From NCBI GenBank assembly GCA_903813345.2, contig CAIIXF020000011.1:34464166-34528165 (forward strand): 64,000 nt of DNA. The letters are read 5' to 3'. The DNA comes from Owenia fusiformis. Taxonomy: Eukaryota > Annelida > Polychaeta > Sabellida > Oweniidae. The position numbers were made by a program, and so were the translations under genes. Under the pieces are notes generated by a model that was not told the origin of the DNA, made no database searches, and worked only from the letters and a program-made list of their open reading frames with translations. The number at the start of each line of letters is the position of its first letter. Within the stretch, counting starts at the first letter, position 1. Positions 39,443 to 52,200 of the stretch are shown piece after piece.

Positions 39443-42400
39443 GTAAGGTACAAATTACAATACACATATTTACTATTTAGTAAGTAGTTCACATATCTGT
39501 CTTTCAAACATCTAGAATTTTACTTTTAATGAAGCAAACATTTTAGAAATTAGTTTTTGTGCAACATGATTATGGATGTCACATTGACATTCTTTGTTTC
39601 CTTTGTTTGTCAACTAAGTTAGATACCAAAGATGACAACATAAAGAACATATAGAACCATTAATTAATTAATTTTATTTATTTGAATACTTTATGGGTAT
39701 TAATGAGAACATTGACTGATAATGGTTCTGTTATGTTATTACTCATATTTATAATATAAAGTGTTTCAAAAATGAAATTTACAAGTTGGCGAAATTGATT
39801 AATTATATACTAAAGTAACAAAGAACAGTCTCATGGGTGATGACTCAGCCATTACCATAGGTGAAATACTTGGTATCACAACTCAGACTCACTCATTCAA
39901 TTATATTTTATTACAGGCACAATTACATTGTGTAACATGGTTACATCTTGAGAAATGTAACTTAGTATTTGGAATTTTTGAGAAATGCCAAATACTAAGT
40001 TGATGAAGACACAAAATGAAATTTTATGGTAAGGGCTGATGTGAAAAAGTCAGTCAATCACAGTGGGAATTGAACTCACAACTCTTTCCTAGCACTAAAC
40101 TAGGTTGGACCCAAATATTGTGTTTTTGCAAAACTATTTTTACATCTATAGAATGTGTAACTCATGACAAAGTTTTTCTCTTTCAGATGATCGATTATCT
40201 CTCTGATAAATGACCATTTGTGTGAAGTATAGGTGAAATAATTATGCAATGCATCATATTAGACCTTGTATTGCATATTTGGTATACATTTGGTAACTGA
40301 AGTAAACTGACATATTTATAAAATAGGAAATCATTTAAGATAATGAAATGTTCATAAGAAAAAATATTTCCAAATTACATTGAAAATAAACTGTCATCAT
40401 GCAATAAAGTAACCAGGGGGGGGGGGGGGGTTCGATTGGTTCGAGCAACCCCCCCCCCCCCGTCCACAAAAATTTCAAAATCATGCAGTTTTTCACCATT
40501 CTGAGCACTTTTTAAGTGTTTTGGTCATTTTTGAACCAAAATTGTCACTAAAAAAACATTAGGAATTTTTCAAAAAGTGTTTTTTGGCAAATCCTGGCTA
40601 CAGGCCTGAATATCATATCAATCTGATGTTGTTCACTCATCTCTCTGCTTTGTTTCCCCTATAATTAAAAAGTGATGGATTCTTCTCTCATTGTCCATTT
40701 CTTTTCTTCAGTGATGATGCTCTACAATTCGATGACTGGGAGGAACCTACCAAAGAACAACTCAGCCATGCTCTACTCCAAGCTGTCAAGTCTAACAATG
40801 AACAGTATGTTCAGCTTCTAGTTGAAATGGGAGCTGATACTAACTATGAGGGCCCAAACAGGACCACACCCTTAATGTGTGCAATTAGGTACTCAAGTTT
40901 TGTAACTTTTATTGTTCTTTGTATTTGTTTGTATGATAATAGATTTTCAGCAGTAACATCATTTTGCATTTAATTATTTGTTTATTTTGTCTGTAATATA
41001 AATTATGATTTTATTTAGAATATAAATTATAATGTCTTTGTTATTTATTTTATCATTGCCTAATGGACACATCAGATGAACTTGAGATGGTTAGTTTGTT
41101 GGTCGTTTTGTTTAATTGGTGGGCTTATGGGTTGGTTGTTTTGTTTAATTGGTTGGCTTTTTAGTCAGTTGATTTTTGCCATAGTTTAGTAGCCATCTCA
41201 ACCCTAAATCCTCAAGCTCATTAAGTTGAAACCTTTCATCCAAATATTTTCGTGTCATATACCCCGTCTCCTCTGATCTTGGTATGACCCATGCCCATCC
41301 TATAAGCCATCATTTTTATTTTTCCAACTTATACTCTCACACCTATTCCAAGTACAATATTGATGTCATCCTGTGCTGTAAGGTGTGTATCATGCATCCA
41401 TCTGTCCATCTTGGCTGGATAGATGTCATCAAAATTCCAGGAAAACTGCTTATCTGTTCTGTCACAGATGCAAGAGTAGACTTGGGCCAAAATGCTGGAT
41501 AAATTACTTTGTGGCCATTATGAACTTTCTTTAAGAGTGTGATATTTATCACTCTGTGTCTTATTTCTAATAACCCATGAAGTTCATTATTTTAGGGATG
41601 CTGAAGCTAATGTAGATCTGGTGAACATTCTCCTATCTGCAGGATGTGACCTCAACAAGAAGTCTAAGTTGGGAGACACTGCCCTCCATGAAGCTGTCAA
41701 GGCCAGGTCAAGAGGTATGTAACACATACAGATCTAAGAAATCGATGTATAAAACATCAGAGGAGTATGGTTTAGATTGTTTTCTATTTCTTTTGCCATT
41801 TCTTATAGTTTCCAATTTTTGTCTAATTGAAAGCCCATGGTGTTAGGTGGTTGGTGTCTGTTACAAATGGCAGATGATTACATTTTGCATGTCAAGCCTT
41901 GCTACATTTTGATGTGGGTTTGAGAAATCTCAATAAGCAGAATGAATTGTGTTTTCAATCTAGTTGTGCAAAACACAACACTTCAGATGAATTTACCACA
42001 CATGAAGAAATCGTGATTGACTGAATAAATTGGATGTGTTTAACAATTACATGTAATTATTTAAGAAAAAATTTATCCTGCATTTCAGAATGTGTTGAGA
42101 TTCTCTTATCAGCAGGGGCTGACGTCAACATCCAAACATTTGATGGTATCACTCCTCTACACATGGCTGCTGAGGATGGCCAGTTACGCATCATTAAGCA
42201 GTTCATTCAAGCAGGTTGCGACGTTAACTTAAAAAGCCACAATGGAGCCTCAGCATTGCACTTTGCCGCAGTATATGACCACATGTCTTGTGTGAATGAA
42301 TTACTCCAGAATGGTGCTAACCCAGATATTATGGACAGGCGTAGAAGGACTCCATTAATGTATGCATTAGAGCGAAATAATGAAGAAGTTGCAAATCTGT

Positions 42401-43344
42401 TGCTCGATCATAGATGTTCGTTGAATATGCTCACTGATAATAAAGATAGTGTCTTGCATAGTGCTTGCCTAGCTGGCTGCTTGAATTGCGTCAAGAAACT
42501 GATTTCTTTGGGCTCGAAAATAAATGCCAAAAACTTGTATGATGATACGCCAGCAGTTTATGCAGTAATGAATGGCCATGTGGACATATTGAGATATCTC
42601 ATTCAGCAGAAATGTAACCTTGAGTTTTGTAATAAGGAAACTGGGAGGTCTTGCATGCATGTGGCAGCTTACTACGGCCATGTTGAATGCTTAGATGTAC
42701 TAGTTGAAGCAGGTTGTGACATAGATGCTTTAGATTATGATCACAACACTCCCCTGATGGATGCTGTTTGTGAAGCCCAGGTTGAGTCAGTCAAGTACCT
42801 TATTGAGAAGGGTGCTAATGTCAACAACCAAAACAAACAAAATGAAACTCCAATATTATGTATTGATGTTGAAAAACCAAATACCTTCACAATCGCAAAA
42901 CTCATAATCCAGGCCAACTGTGATTTGAGATTCTCAAACGAAGCTAAAATTGAGAACCCTTTTGATTCTGCATTGAGGATGGGTAGGTTCACAGTTGCTA
43001 AACTGCTTGCATATGCAGGTTGCACAACTTCATTCATTGCCCCAAAGGATCTGAATGATCGGCGTTTTGACCCAAATAGAGGCCATATGAACTGGCTTTG
43101 TGAGTTCAACTCAAATGCACGCTCGCTAACTGAAATTAGTCGATTAGCAATAAGAGATACTCTCAGGGAGTACAAAACATGCCCTAAACAAATAGACCTG
43201 CTCCCAATCCCCATCACTTTGAAGCAGTTCCTGAAGTTTGAAGATCTTGATGATTTGGATTTTGAGTTTGGGGCCAGGGGGTCGATGTCTCAATCCACCC
43301 AAATGATGCCAGGACATGCCCCTGCATTGGCAATTCCGAATTAA
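39438..43344 (+). CDS. Ankyrin-repeat and SOCS-box (ASB-like) protein
   Basis: Predicted substrate-recognition subunit of an Elongin BC/Cullin-5 ubiquitin ligase. Exons 39438-39442 (ATGAG only), 40712-40888, 41596-41714 and 42089-43344, all GT-AG, join in frame to 518 aa. The start was chosen because ATG AG|GTAAGG is followed by an acceptor whose first base completes Ser (MSDDALQFDDW). About ten ankyrin repeats follow, e.g. DGITPLHMAAEDGQLRIIKQ, NGASALHFAAVYDHMSCV and RRRTPLMYALERNNEEVANL. Residues ~443-486 are the SOCS box: a BC-box-like SLTEISRLAIRDTLRE, then a LPIP Cul5-type box and LKQFLKFED. A 32-residue tail follows. I cannot say which vertebrate ASB it corresponds to. Confidence 0.88.
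40418..40610. repeat. Interspersed repeat, copy 2, with G14 and C13 tracts
   Basis: A run of about 14 G and a run of about 13 C flank TTCGATTGGTTCGAGCAA. The rest matches 6137-6325 (GCAGTTTTTCACCATTCTGA). It ends about 100 bp before ASB-like exon 2. Confidence 0.7.
40712..40888 (+). CDS. ASB-like gene exon 2
   Basis: 177 nt after TTTTCTTCAG. Encodes SDDALQFDDWEEPTKEQ, VQLLVEMGADTNYEGPN and RTTPLMCAI; donor ATTAG|GTACTC. Confidence 0.9.
41596..41714 (+). CDS. ASB-like gene exon 3
   Basis: 119 nt encoding DAEANVDLVNILLSAGCDLN and KLGDTALHEAVKARSR, one ankyrin unit. Acceptor ATTTTAG, donor AGAG|GTATGT. Confidence 0.9.
42089..43344 (+). CDS. ASB-like gene exon 4 (most ankyrin repeats and SOCS box)
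   Basis: 1256 nt after GCATTTCAG, beginning ECVEILLSAGADVNIQ and running to TAA at 43342-43344. The apparent ATG at 42034 is intronic and should not be used. Confidence 0.93.
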
Positions 43345-46179
43345 GTATTATTGGTGAACTATTGAGGTGCATTGGATAGAGACCTGCAGTAGACACAGAG
43401 GCTAATTGGCTCCAGAGGAGGATAGAAATGATTTTCAAATAAAGATGGCAGGCCAATCAGTTTTTTTTAGATAAGACACTGCTGCCATCTTTATATCAGC
43501 CTTAAACCTGTTGCAGTTGACATTAAACACTGCATTCATAATTCATGTTGAGCTTATGGTTAAAATGTGCAAGATTTCAATGCCTTCATATGATGCTTGA
43601 GTGTTGACAATGTACTTTAGCATGATTACGGTTATTATTGCATATTGATATTCTAAAGAGCATGGTTACACTTTAAGAAATGGCCTGCTTTAAGGAATGT
43701 ACATGCTAAGTAGGCAAATGAATAGACGAGGCAGATCTAAGCCAAAGAGGATATTACACATTTATTTCTATGGAACATTTCACAGTTATAGTTAAAAGAA
43801 AAAAGTAAGATTTCTTTAGTTTTGTTGCTAGCTCATTGCATGGACATTAGATGGACTCCTGATAATTATTCCAAATTAATTGCTTTGTAACATATTAATT
43901 GGCGAACCACGATTATATTACACCATGAGTAAATTATATAAGTGATGCAAACCATAACTATGCACAAAATGCAAAATTTATGACAGTTATATGCAAATCA
44001 TGTCCATGTGTAAATGAAAGAGGAATGGGACTTCTACATAAGGAGCTATTCTCATTAATGACGTATTATATAGGTCTCTGCAAACTTAACATATTTTAGT
44101 ACAGATTTTCATGTCATATCTAAAATGAGATTATTTGAAGAACATTTCCTATATTATTTGAAATTGTAATGTTAGTTGTTTGAAAAAAATTGCACATGTC
44201 CTCAGCCATCTCACCCCCACTCCCTATTGTATCAGCTTGTCTTGAAAAATATGCTCATTTGATTTTGGTCAAAATTGGATACGTTTGTATTATTGGTACA
44301 TTGGCATTAAAATTCCCAGTGTTTAGCTAAATGGGCAAATTGCACAATTTCAAACTCTATCAAAAATTAGAGCCTTCCTGAAAAATTAGAGCACCTATCA
44401 AAAATTAGAGCACCCTTCTGGTGGCACGTGGCTAAGGGCTTGGAAGTGCATACTTTTACAATGTATGTATTATGTTGTAATGTAATATGTATATGATTTA
44501 TTGATGTATTTAAAGGCAAATGTGTTTGATATTGTACCAGCATTTACTTAATAATTTGCATTTTTATTAGGATGTAATGACATGTGCAGGTGCAATTAAT
44601 ATTTGCAGGTGCAATTATTCAGAATCTTAGCTGAACATACTGTACTTATCAGTATTTTATATATTGAAATGCTTATTTTTTAATTTAATACTTGTATTTA
44701 TGTTAAAATATACTGTCATCATAGTGAACATAAGTGTCTTCCATTTTATAAGACACGTTTTGAAAGTTGCCATAAAAAATGTTATTTTCGTATTCAAATT
44801 ATTATCTCTACAAAAAGATTACATACCCGGTAGTTTTTACTTTCAAAAAGTATAGTGCAATATATGTACCTTTACTTAGATAAATAATTGTAGTAAATGT
44901 AAAATATTATTTGAAAAATTCTTTAACAAAGAATATGCCTTGTCGACAAACAGTTTGTATATAAATGTCTTTACTTACAGATGGTCATGCTATAAGGCAT
45001 ATGATATTATAATACACTTACCAGCTTAACACATTCAATATGAAGAACATGCTTGTATTTTATATCTATTTTATATATATGGCATTTTAGTAGCTTACAT
45101 TCAGTATTGTTTGGAAAAACTATATACAAAATAACATGCTAAATAGAATCTTTAGAACTCAGCTTTTGCTAGTAAAAATGTACATATTGTGCTTGTCTAT
45201 TTTCTATACATTATTCTTATAAAATGTAAATGTAGTAGCAATAGTAATTGTATTTTAATAAGCTAACTATTGTAGATTTGTAGTGTATTGTACACATGCA
45301 TTCAAGTGACAATATATTTGGAATAAATTAGCTAAAATGATTCTTTGCCTTCATTTATATATAGTAACAACATTAATAAGTTGAAATATTCACTGTATTA
45401 ATTCCCCCTTATATCGCTGTTCTTGAAAAATTTTGACAAAAGTTTAAGGCATTAAAAAGTGATGAATTTAAGACACATCTCATGTTATTTTCCAATAGGG
45501 AAAACTCATTGGGTCCATTGTTTTCAATTTGATCTTTCAATTTTCATTCACCTTTGAAGAAGATATATATCGATATATTCTTTCATAATCTATTCATTCA
45601 ATAAAAATGAGAAAAACAAGATCCTCTTTTCAGAAAATAAGTCAAATATTAATCAATGAGTTTTCTTTATGGCAAAACAACATCCAATGTTATTTTCTCA
45701 TGTGGAAAACTTATCTGATCCATTGTTTTCAGGCTAATTTTGGTCACCAAAATTTGATATCTTCCCAATTAGGCCATTCTACCTTTCAAAAATTTTGAGA
45801 TATCTTCTTGTAATATCTATTTATACAATATGAGACCACCATTATGTTAGTCTCAGGCAATAGAAATGAGAAAACAAGATCACTTTTTAAGAAGTACAAT
45901 CATGGGCTTTCAACAAAACAGCAAACTCACATAACAGCCCAGAGATTTGCTTGTGATGTCAATAAGAAAAAGCACAAATCAACTACATGGGGCTAAACAG
46001 GCTCATATATGTTGCAATTGTCTGTAAACAATATATTCTAATTCGTATTTGCTTACATCGTCAGCACACAAATAAAAATATTTTCATTTGGTGTCCGCAT
46101 ACAGACTTAGAAACTAGATAAAATAGGAAGTAAAATCCTCTAAAATTTCCGCACATTTTACTGGTTTTTCAACAAAACA
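43345..46179. other. ASB-like 3' UTR and intergenic DNA
   Basis: AATAAA at 43438-43443 is a likely poly(A) signal for the ASB-like gene. A small triplication of AAAAATTAGAGC lies at about 44355-44405. No gene recognised up to the SFT2 start. Confidence 0.5.
43438..43443 (+). promoter_or_regulatory. Candidate poly(A) signal, ASB-like gene
   Basis: AATAAA 94 bases after the stop codon. Confidence 0.45.
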
Positions 46180-46242
46180 ATGGACAAGTTGAAGAAGGCA
46201 TTAAGCCGAGATAATGACGAGGAAGAAGGGATCGTTACACAG
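46180..46242 (+). CDS. SFT2-type gene exon 1
   Basis: 63 nt, [20 protein letters not shown] plus Gln, donor CAG|GTATGT, phase 0. Confidence 0.92.
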
Positions 46243-49200
46243 GTATGTAATGCGAGATTTACCTCTGATAAAACGTTTGGAAGTGCAACATGTGAAGCTT
46301 TTTTCACGCCTCCTTTTTTTTCATTTATATTTCACACTGACACTTGTTGATCGTTGTAATTACATTCTTATGTATTTACTGTTGGGTATTAGCTATTACA
46401 TAAGGTTTTGAATGCATATTAGATATTATGTAAGATTGTGGAGAAAAAATCATTTCATTCTGGCCATGTAGGCATTCTTATTCATCAACATCAGTTCAAT
46501 GAGTCATAACACAGGAACATGTAGGACATCTATTAGTTAGTGTTGTCCCGATGCGCCATGATCATACATCGCTGCATCGGCAATTTTCAGGAGTAAACAT
46601 CGATATACATTGCGATGTACATCGGGAAAAAGTCTGAGAAAAGAGCACTGAAATACAGAATGCTTATGCACTAAAACAGTGAACGTAACAAATAAATAAT
46701 AGTACTCTGGTACATCCGGGTACTTCCGATAACAGTGAAATGAAAGTAAAGTAGAATTTTTACGAGCTTAAACAGTTTTAAAGTGAAAGAGTATCAGAGA
46801 AGATTGAAAAATGAGCTAAGACATGAGAAAGGTTACTTCCTGCGAAAGCTATTTGGATTTTGATATATAATAGCTTTCCCACGGAGCATTTGGACAGCTC
46901 AATGATTGTGACCTTTGAAATCGAATTAAGTCGATCAGCGGCTTACTTTTGGTCTCTAACTGTGTCTTACATCAGTATCATCAATCCGTGTAAGTATTAG
47001 AGCGCTGAAATACTTCTTTTTCGATCAAAACTTGTAAATTGTTCATCGAGTGAATGTTTTTTAGACCTATTTCCAATATGGCGGTTTGCTAGGAGCGAGA
47101 TACGCAGCGAACGAAATGAATTTTGAGAATTAGTTAGGTTCGGACAACCTCCGGAAATGTCCGAAAATGTCCGAGCAGAAAACGCCATATTGGAATTCGG
47201 CAGTAAAAACATTCACTCGACTAACAATTACAAGTCTTGATCGAAAAGGAAGTACCTCAGCACTCCAATACTTGCACAGAAGGATGATAATGATGTATAG
47301 CATAGTTAGAGAACAAAAGTAGGCAGCTGATCGACTTAATTCGATTTCAAAGGTCACAATCGATGAGCTGTCCACTTCTCCGTTTGAGAGCCATAAGTTT
47401 CAAAATCTAACATGGCTCTCGAAGTGAGTAAGAGAAAGGTATGACATTTGCGTCAAAATGAGATAAGAAAGGGTCCTTTTTATCAAATTTTATTTTTTAA
47501 AACATCAATGTTTTGTTTCAGGCATCGATGCATCGCCAGAATCAGTTTTGGCAATGTACATCGCGATGTATCGATTAATCGCAACAACACTACTATTAGT
47601 ACTCCTCTGAATGAAGGCTGTATTCTTATATAGAACGAAATACAGAAAGGAATGTAGGCGATTTTTTGTCTTTTTCCAACCCATGATGCATCAGCACCTG
47701 TTTCTCATTGACAAATTTCAAATTCTCAAACTCACCTTTTTATATATTTCTACCTCAATATTTCATCAATCAACTCCTGGTCTGCTCCAGGTAACATTGA
47801 AGTACTTCAAATTAATTAGGATAGTAAAACAAGTATTTTTGATAGTTACGATATTTTGGCACTAAAACATACCAAATGAACATTTTGTGGTTTGATGGGA
47901 CATCACACTTAAGGCATCCAGGACTACAGTAGTCCTGAAGCTAGATAGTCTCACAAATCCACCACTTCAAATCACATAATCTTCAACACATAGACATGGT
48001 CCTCTTAAATGTCAGATAAAAATCATTTACGAAAGATGGCAGATCTTATAAAGATTAGATAATCTTGTAGAGTTCAGTTTTTGTGCACAAAGTTCACATG
48101 GAAGGTTAAAAACTACACATTTCAAGAGACCTATTAATATGAGATTTTAAAAATTTAAAAACAAAGAAAAGTTAACAAAACTTGAACTTAATTGAATTGT
48201 GTTTATCAAGTATTTTCTGAATAGTACTATATGTACTTTTATGTAGCAGCCTATTAAGGAATCAACGACTCATGATCATATAATCCAGAGGTTCAAAAAT
48301 GAAAGTGAAACTAGCTCATAATAGCTTTTCTAGGTAATCTGCCAGACAAATTAATTTCGTTGTAAATATGTTCTTCTGTCAGTACCATGTTTAGTCTGAA
48401 ATACATGTAAGTTTTGGTGCTGGTGTTTCTGATCTGTTATGAATTATTTGTGTATTGTCAGGGGTATAGTCTTTGAAATCAAGGCTATAGGGATTCCATA
48501 TAATATGGTAAATCCACTCTTAATATCACAAGTTTCTTGAACATATGGTTTAGAACAAGGTTCCAGACTCATAACTACCTTAAGCTTTTAAGCATGTACC
48601 TGGTTAAAACTTATAACAGCAGAATGTTGATGTATGGTCATGTAGTCTTGCGTTATGTTATCTTAAATGCTTCTTGTTAGCATACTGTCAATTGCTTTAA
48701 TTTGACGCTATTAAATTTGGAATATTGGGCAAATTTTGAAATTTTGGCTGATATCTAATTTAGTGGGTTGACCCATTAATAAAATCTTGATATTGGAGGG
48801 CTAGCTAGGAAGTCACATGGCCAAGTTACTCTTGGGCAACATATACATGTATATGAGCTAAAATGTAAAAAATGGGGTGACAATTAAAATATTGATAGAA
48901 TTTTCAATGAGACTTGAGGTTCCGGGAATTTTTTTAAAAGATTGACGGAAACTTAATTGGGCAGTTTTTATCAATCCGCCAAATACACCAATTAAAATAG
49001 TTGTCAAATTAAAAGTGATTTACAGTACTCCTTTATGAAATAAAATATGCCAGCTGCCCTTTTGAAATGAGTTTATTTTGCAATCATACAAAGATGTCAT
49101 ATTACATATACTGTCCATGATGCAGTCTCTTCTCTACAATAACAGAATTGAATAGGTCAGGAGTTAGTGTGTATTGTTTCATGAGACATGTCAGTTTGGG

Positions 49201-52200
49201 TAATCTGTTTTTACCTTTCAGGTTTTTGCTAAAAAATGTTGGCTTTGGAAATATAGTTCCATAAACATACTAATTATGCTTTAATATGCTTTAACATCAT
49301 GCAAACATATTTCCCACTCTTACTAATCTGCTTTTGCATGATGAACCATGATTTGAAATGTAAAATAGAAAGGAATATAGAGGATAATATAGAAATAAAG
49401 TTAACAGGCAATTATAAAGACATTTCTAAAACTACAACCCTTCGATAGTCCAGTGCATACCCCCCCCCCCTCCTCTTCCTCCTACATGTATTTCACCTCT
49501 AAATGTGAAGTATAATATGAGAGAGGGGAAGTGGAGTTCCAGAAATTAGATGGCAAAACAAACTAATGTAAGCATGTAAGAACAGTATTAAAGTACCTCC
49601 ATGGTGACAGGTCACAGGTTAAGCTTGTGCTGTGCTAGATATGGTCTAGCTACAAGCCTTTGTGACCCCTCCCCACTACATACCTCCCCCTGTGTGAGAA
49701 GTTTTCATACCTGTGTAGTCAAGTAGTAGGAGGGGGGGGGTCACAGGGGCTTGTGGCTAGACTATGCTAGATAACAGGGTGTGGCATAAGCGCTGCTCCA
49801 GTCTAATTTTACAATAGACCAACTGATAATTTGCATGTATATGTTTTTTCCCATACTTGGACGTGTTACGGGTACATAAAGCCGGTTTGTAAAAACTTAT
49901 ATTTTCATCAGCGGGCAGATATAGCTTTACATCCTGCTGCTCCGAGCGGGCAGATACAGTATATAACGTCATAATCTCTGTTTCCGTATTGGTTCTTTTT
50001 TGTAACGTTCGCATACTGTAAACGACAATGGAGAAAAACGCAGACAATCACGATCTGTTTGATGCTTTAAAGAAGGGAAGGAGCAGTTAAAATAATTCCA
50101 CGGTTGGTTGCAAAGTTTCTGAACTTTGGCCAATTGAACAATGTGATTGGTATGGGATAAACAGATCATCCTATAGTCGGTTCAGGATATTGGGATTATC
50201 CCTTGGCCAATATAATATATCTACCCTCGGGACCTACGGCCCTCGGGCAGATATATCATATAGGCCTCGGGATAATCCCAATATCCTGAACCTCATATAG
50301 GATAATATCAATATAGGTGATAGGCAAATAACATGCAACCTGGTCTATATATTTTGATTAGTTGATGTTTAAACTGAGTCAGATAGGGTGCTCAGTAAAG
50401 GCTTTTAGACTGAGGCTATCTGATTTGCTTTCACCTCATTTGCCTCACTTTGTAACTTAGCCTCCCTTGGCACTTACAGACAGTGTAGATTTGCACAAAA
50501 TGTTAAGATTTTATTATGATATACTGTGAAAAGAAATTTTGGTCTACAAAAAAACTGTCGCGCACCCTGCTTTATGACACACCCTGACTGATATAGTGTT
50601 CTGTTTGTATTCGTAGTCACTCCTTGGGGACACATATAGCCAGGTAAATTATAACTAAATCTGATTTTTTGCAGAAATTTGTGAATGTTGTAACATTAGC
50701 TGCAAAATAGTTTAAAACGTGAAATACGTTGTAAACAATCTGATGCACAGCCCCCAAAATATGGTTAATTTGGTAAATGTATAAGGTGAATGGAGCATGG
50801 GTTCAGGTTGATATTTTTGGGCCATGCATTAGACTGTCGTACTGTACTTTACCATACCATACAATACTTTACTGTACTGTACGGTACTAGTATTTAAAAA
50901 TGCATGTTTTTTCTAACACTTAACATCAATTTTTATTTTTTAAATTGTTGCAATTTTAGATTTAAATTACATTTTACTAAAGGTTAATCTGTCAATTTAA
51001 TTGCAATATGCTTATTTGTGAATAGACTAAACAAGCCTCTTTATTATAGGATCACATTTATTTGTATTAGATTTCATTTATACCAAATAAGCCTTTATTC
51101 CCTCAATTTATTATTAATGTTTATTAATATCGTCTAAATGACAATTTCTATGCCTGTGTCACAAAGCAGTTTTAAAATTTAACTTTACATCAACAGGTAT
51201 AGAATTAAGAAATATAGACCGAAAAGCAGGGGTTATATCGTCGAATACAACCCGCAGGGCTAGGCACAAACGTTTTCTGTACCACGAACGACGGAAGGGA
51301 GTGAGGGGTTCGAAAGCTTTTGTGCCTAGCCCCAAGGGGTGTATTCGACGATATTACCCCTGATCTGAGGTCTATATTACGATTCGAACATGAAAACTCA
51401 CCAAATTGTTTCGAATATTCATCATGGTCCACCATTCCTACGACCCATTGTTATGACGTCACACATTACACGTATTAACTGGGTTATTGATCTCGAATAT
51501 AACCCAGCTGAAGCATTGACTTTGTTTACAGTTTATAGAAGGCGTGAATACAGTCATGTTCGAATGGCCTCTAAACCCTAAAGAAGCACATCTGAAATTT
51601 CCATCCCACATCACTTAAAATCAGAGTGACTAAGTCAGATCATACTTTGTCTTTGTCGAGATTCAAGTTCTAAAGCCCCCCCCCCCCCTTCTTACCTTAA
51701 AGTGCTCATTTTGTTCATTAGCTAAATAAAAGGGACTGTTTTGCACAATTAACACTCTAACTCAACTAACTGCACTAGCTATAGGTAGATAGAGTACTAG
51801 ATAGAATTGTAGCCAGGATTGATCTGGAATTGTAGTTTCTCTTTAATATTATATTAACAGTTTCTTTCAATTATAATGTTGATGTGATAACTCAACTGTG
51901 GTTTTATACGACAAGTAACAATCAAGTAAAAAAAACAGTCAAACCAATCAACCAAATAAACAAACAATCAGACCAATCAATCAAACTGGGTATTTTTGGT
52001 ATCATTAAATAAGATCGTGTTGTTTCTAAATCTGAGAATTATTTGTTCAATAAATGTTATTTTGAGTTCTTTTGTGTATTTCAGATCTCTGATGCCAGCA
52101 CACTTAGTTTTGCTACACGACTGAAGTGTTTCGCAGCTTGCTTTTGTATCGGAATTGTACTCTCAATTATAGTAAGTTGGACCCTACCCTACATAAGACT

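Noticed and set aside
42034-42088. ATG at 42034 as the start of the ankyrin gene
   Set aside because: The upstream exons at 40712 and 41596 encode ankyrin units and join in phase to 42089; 42034-42088 contains the polypyrimidine tract and acceptor.
42741-43217. Minus-strand ORF of 158 codons
   Set aside because: Shadow of the ankyrin/SOCS exon, whose frame has clear family motifs.
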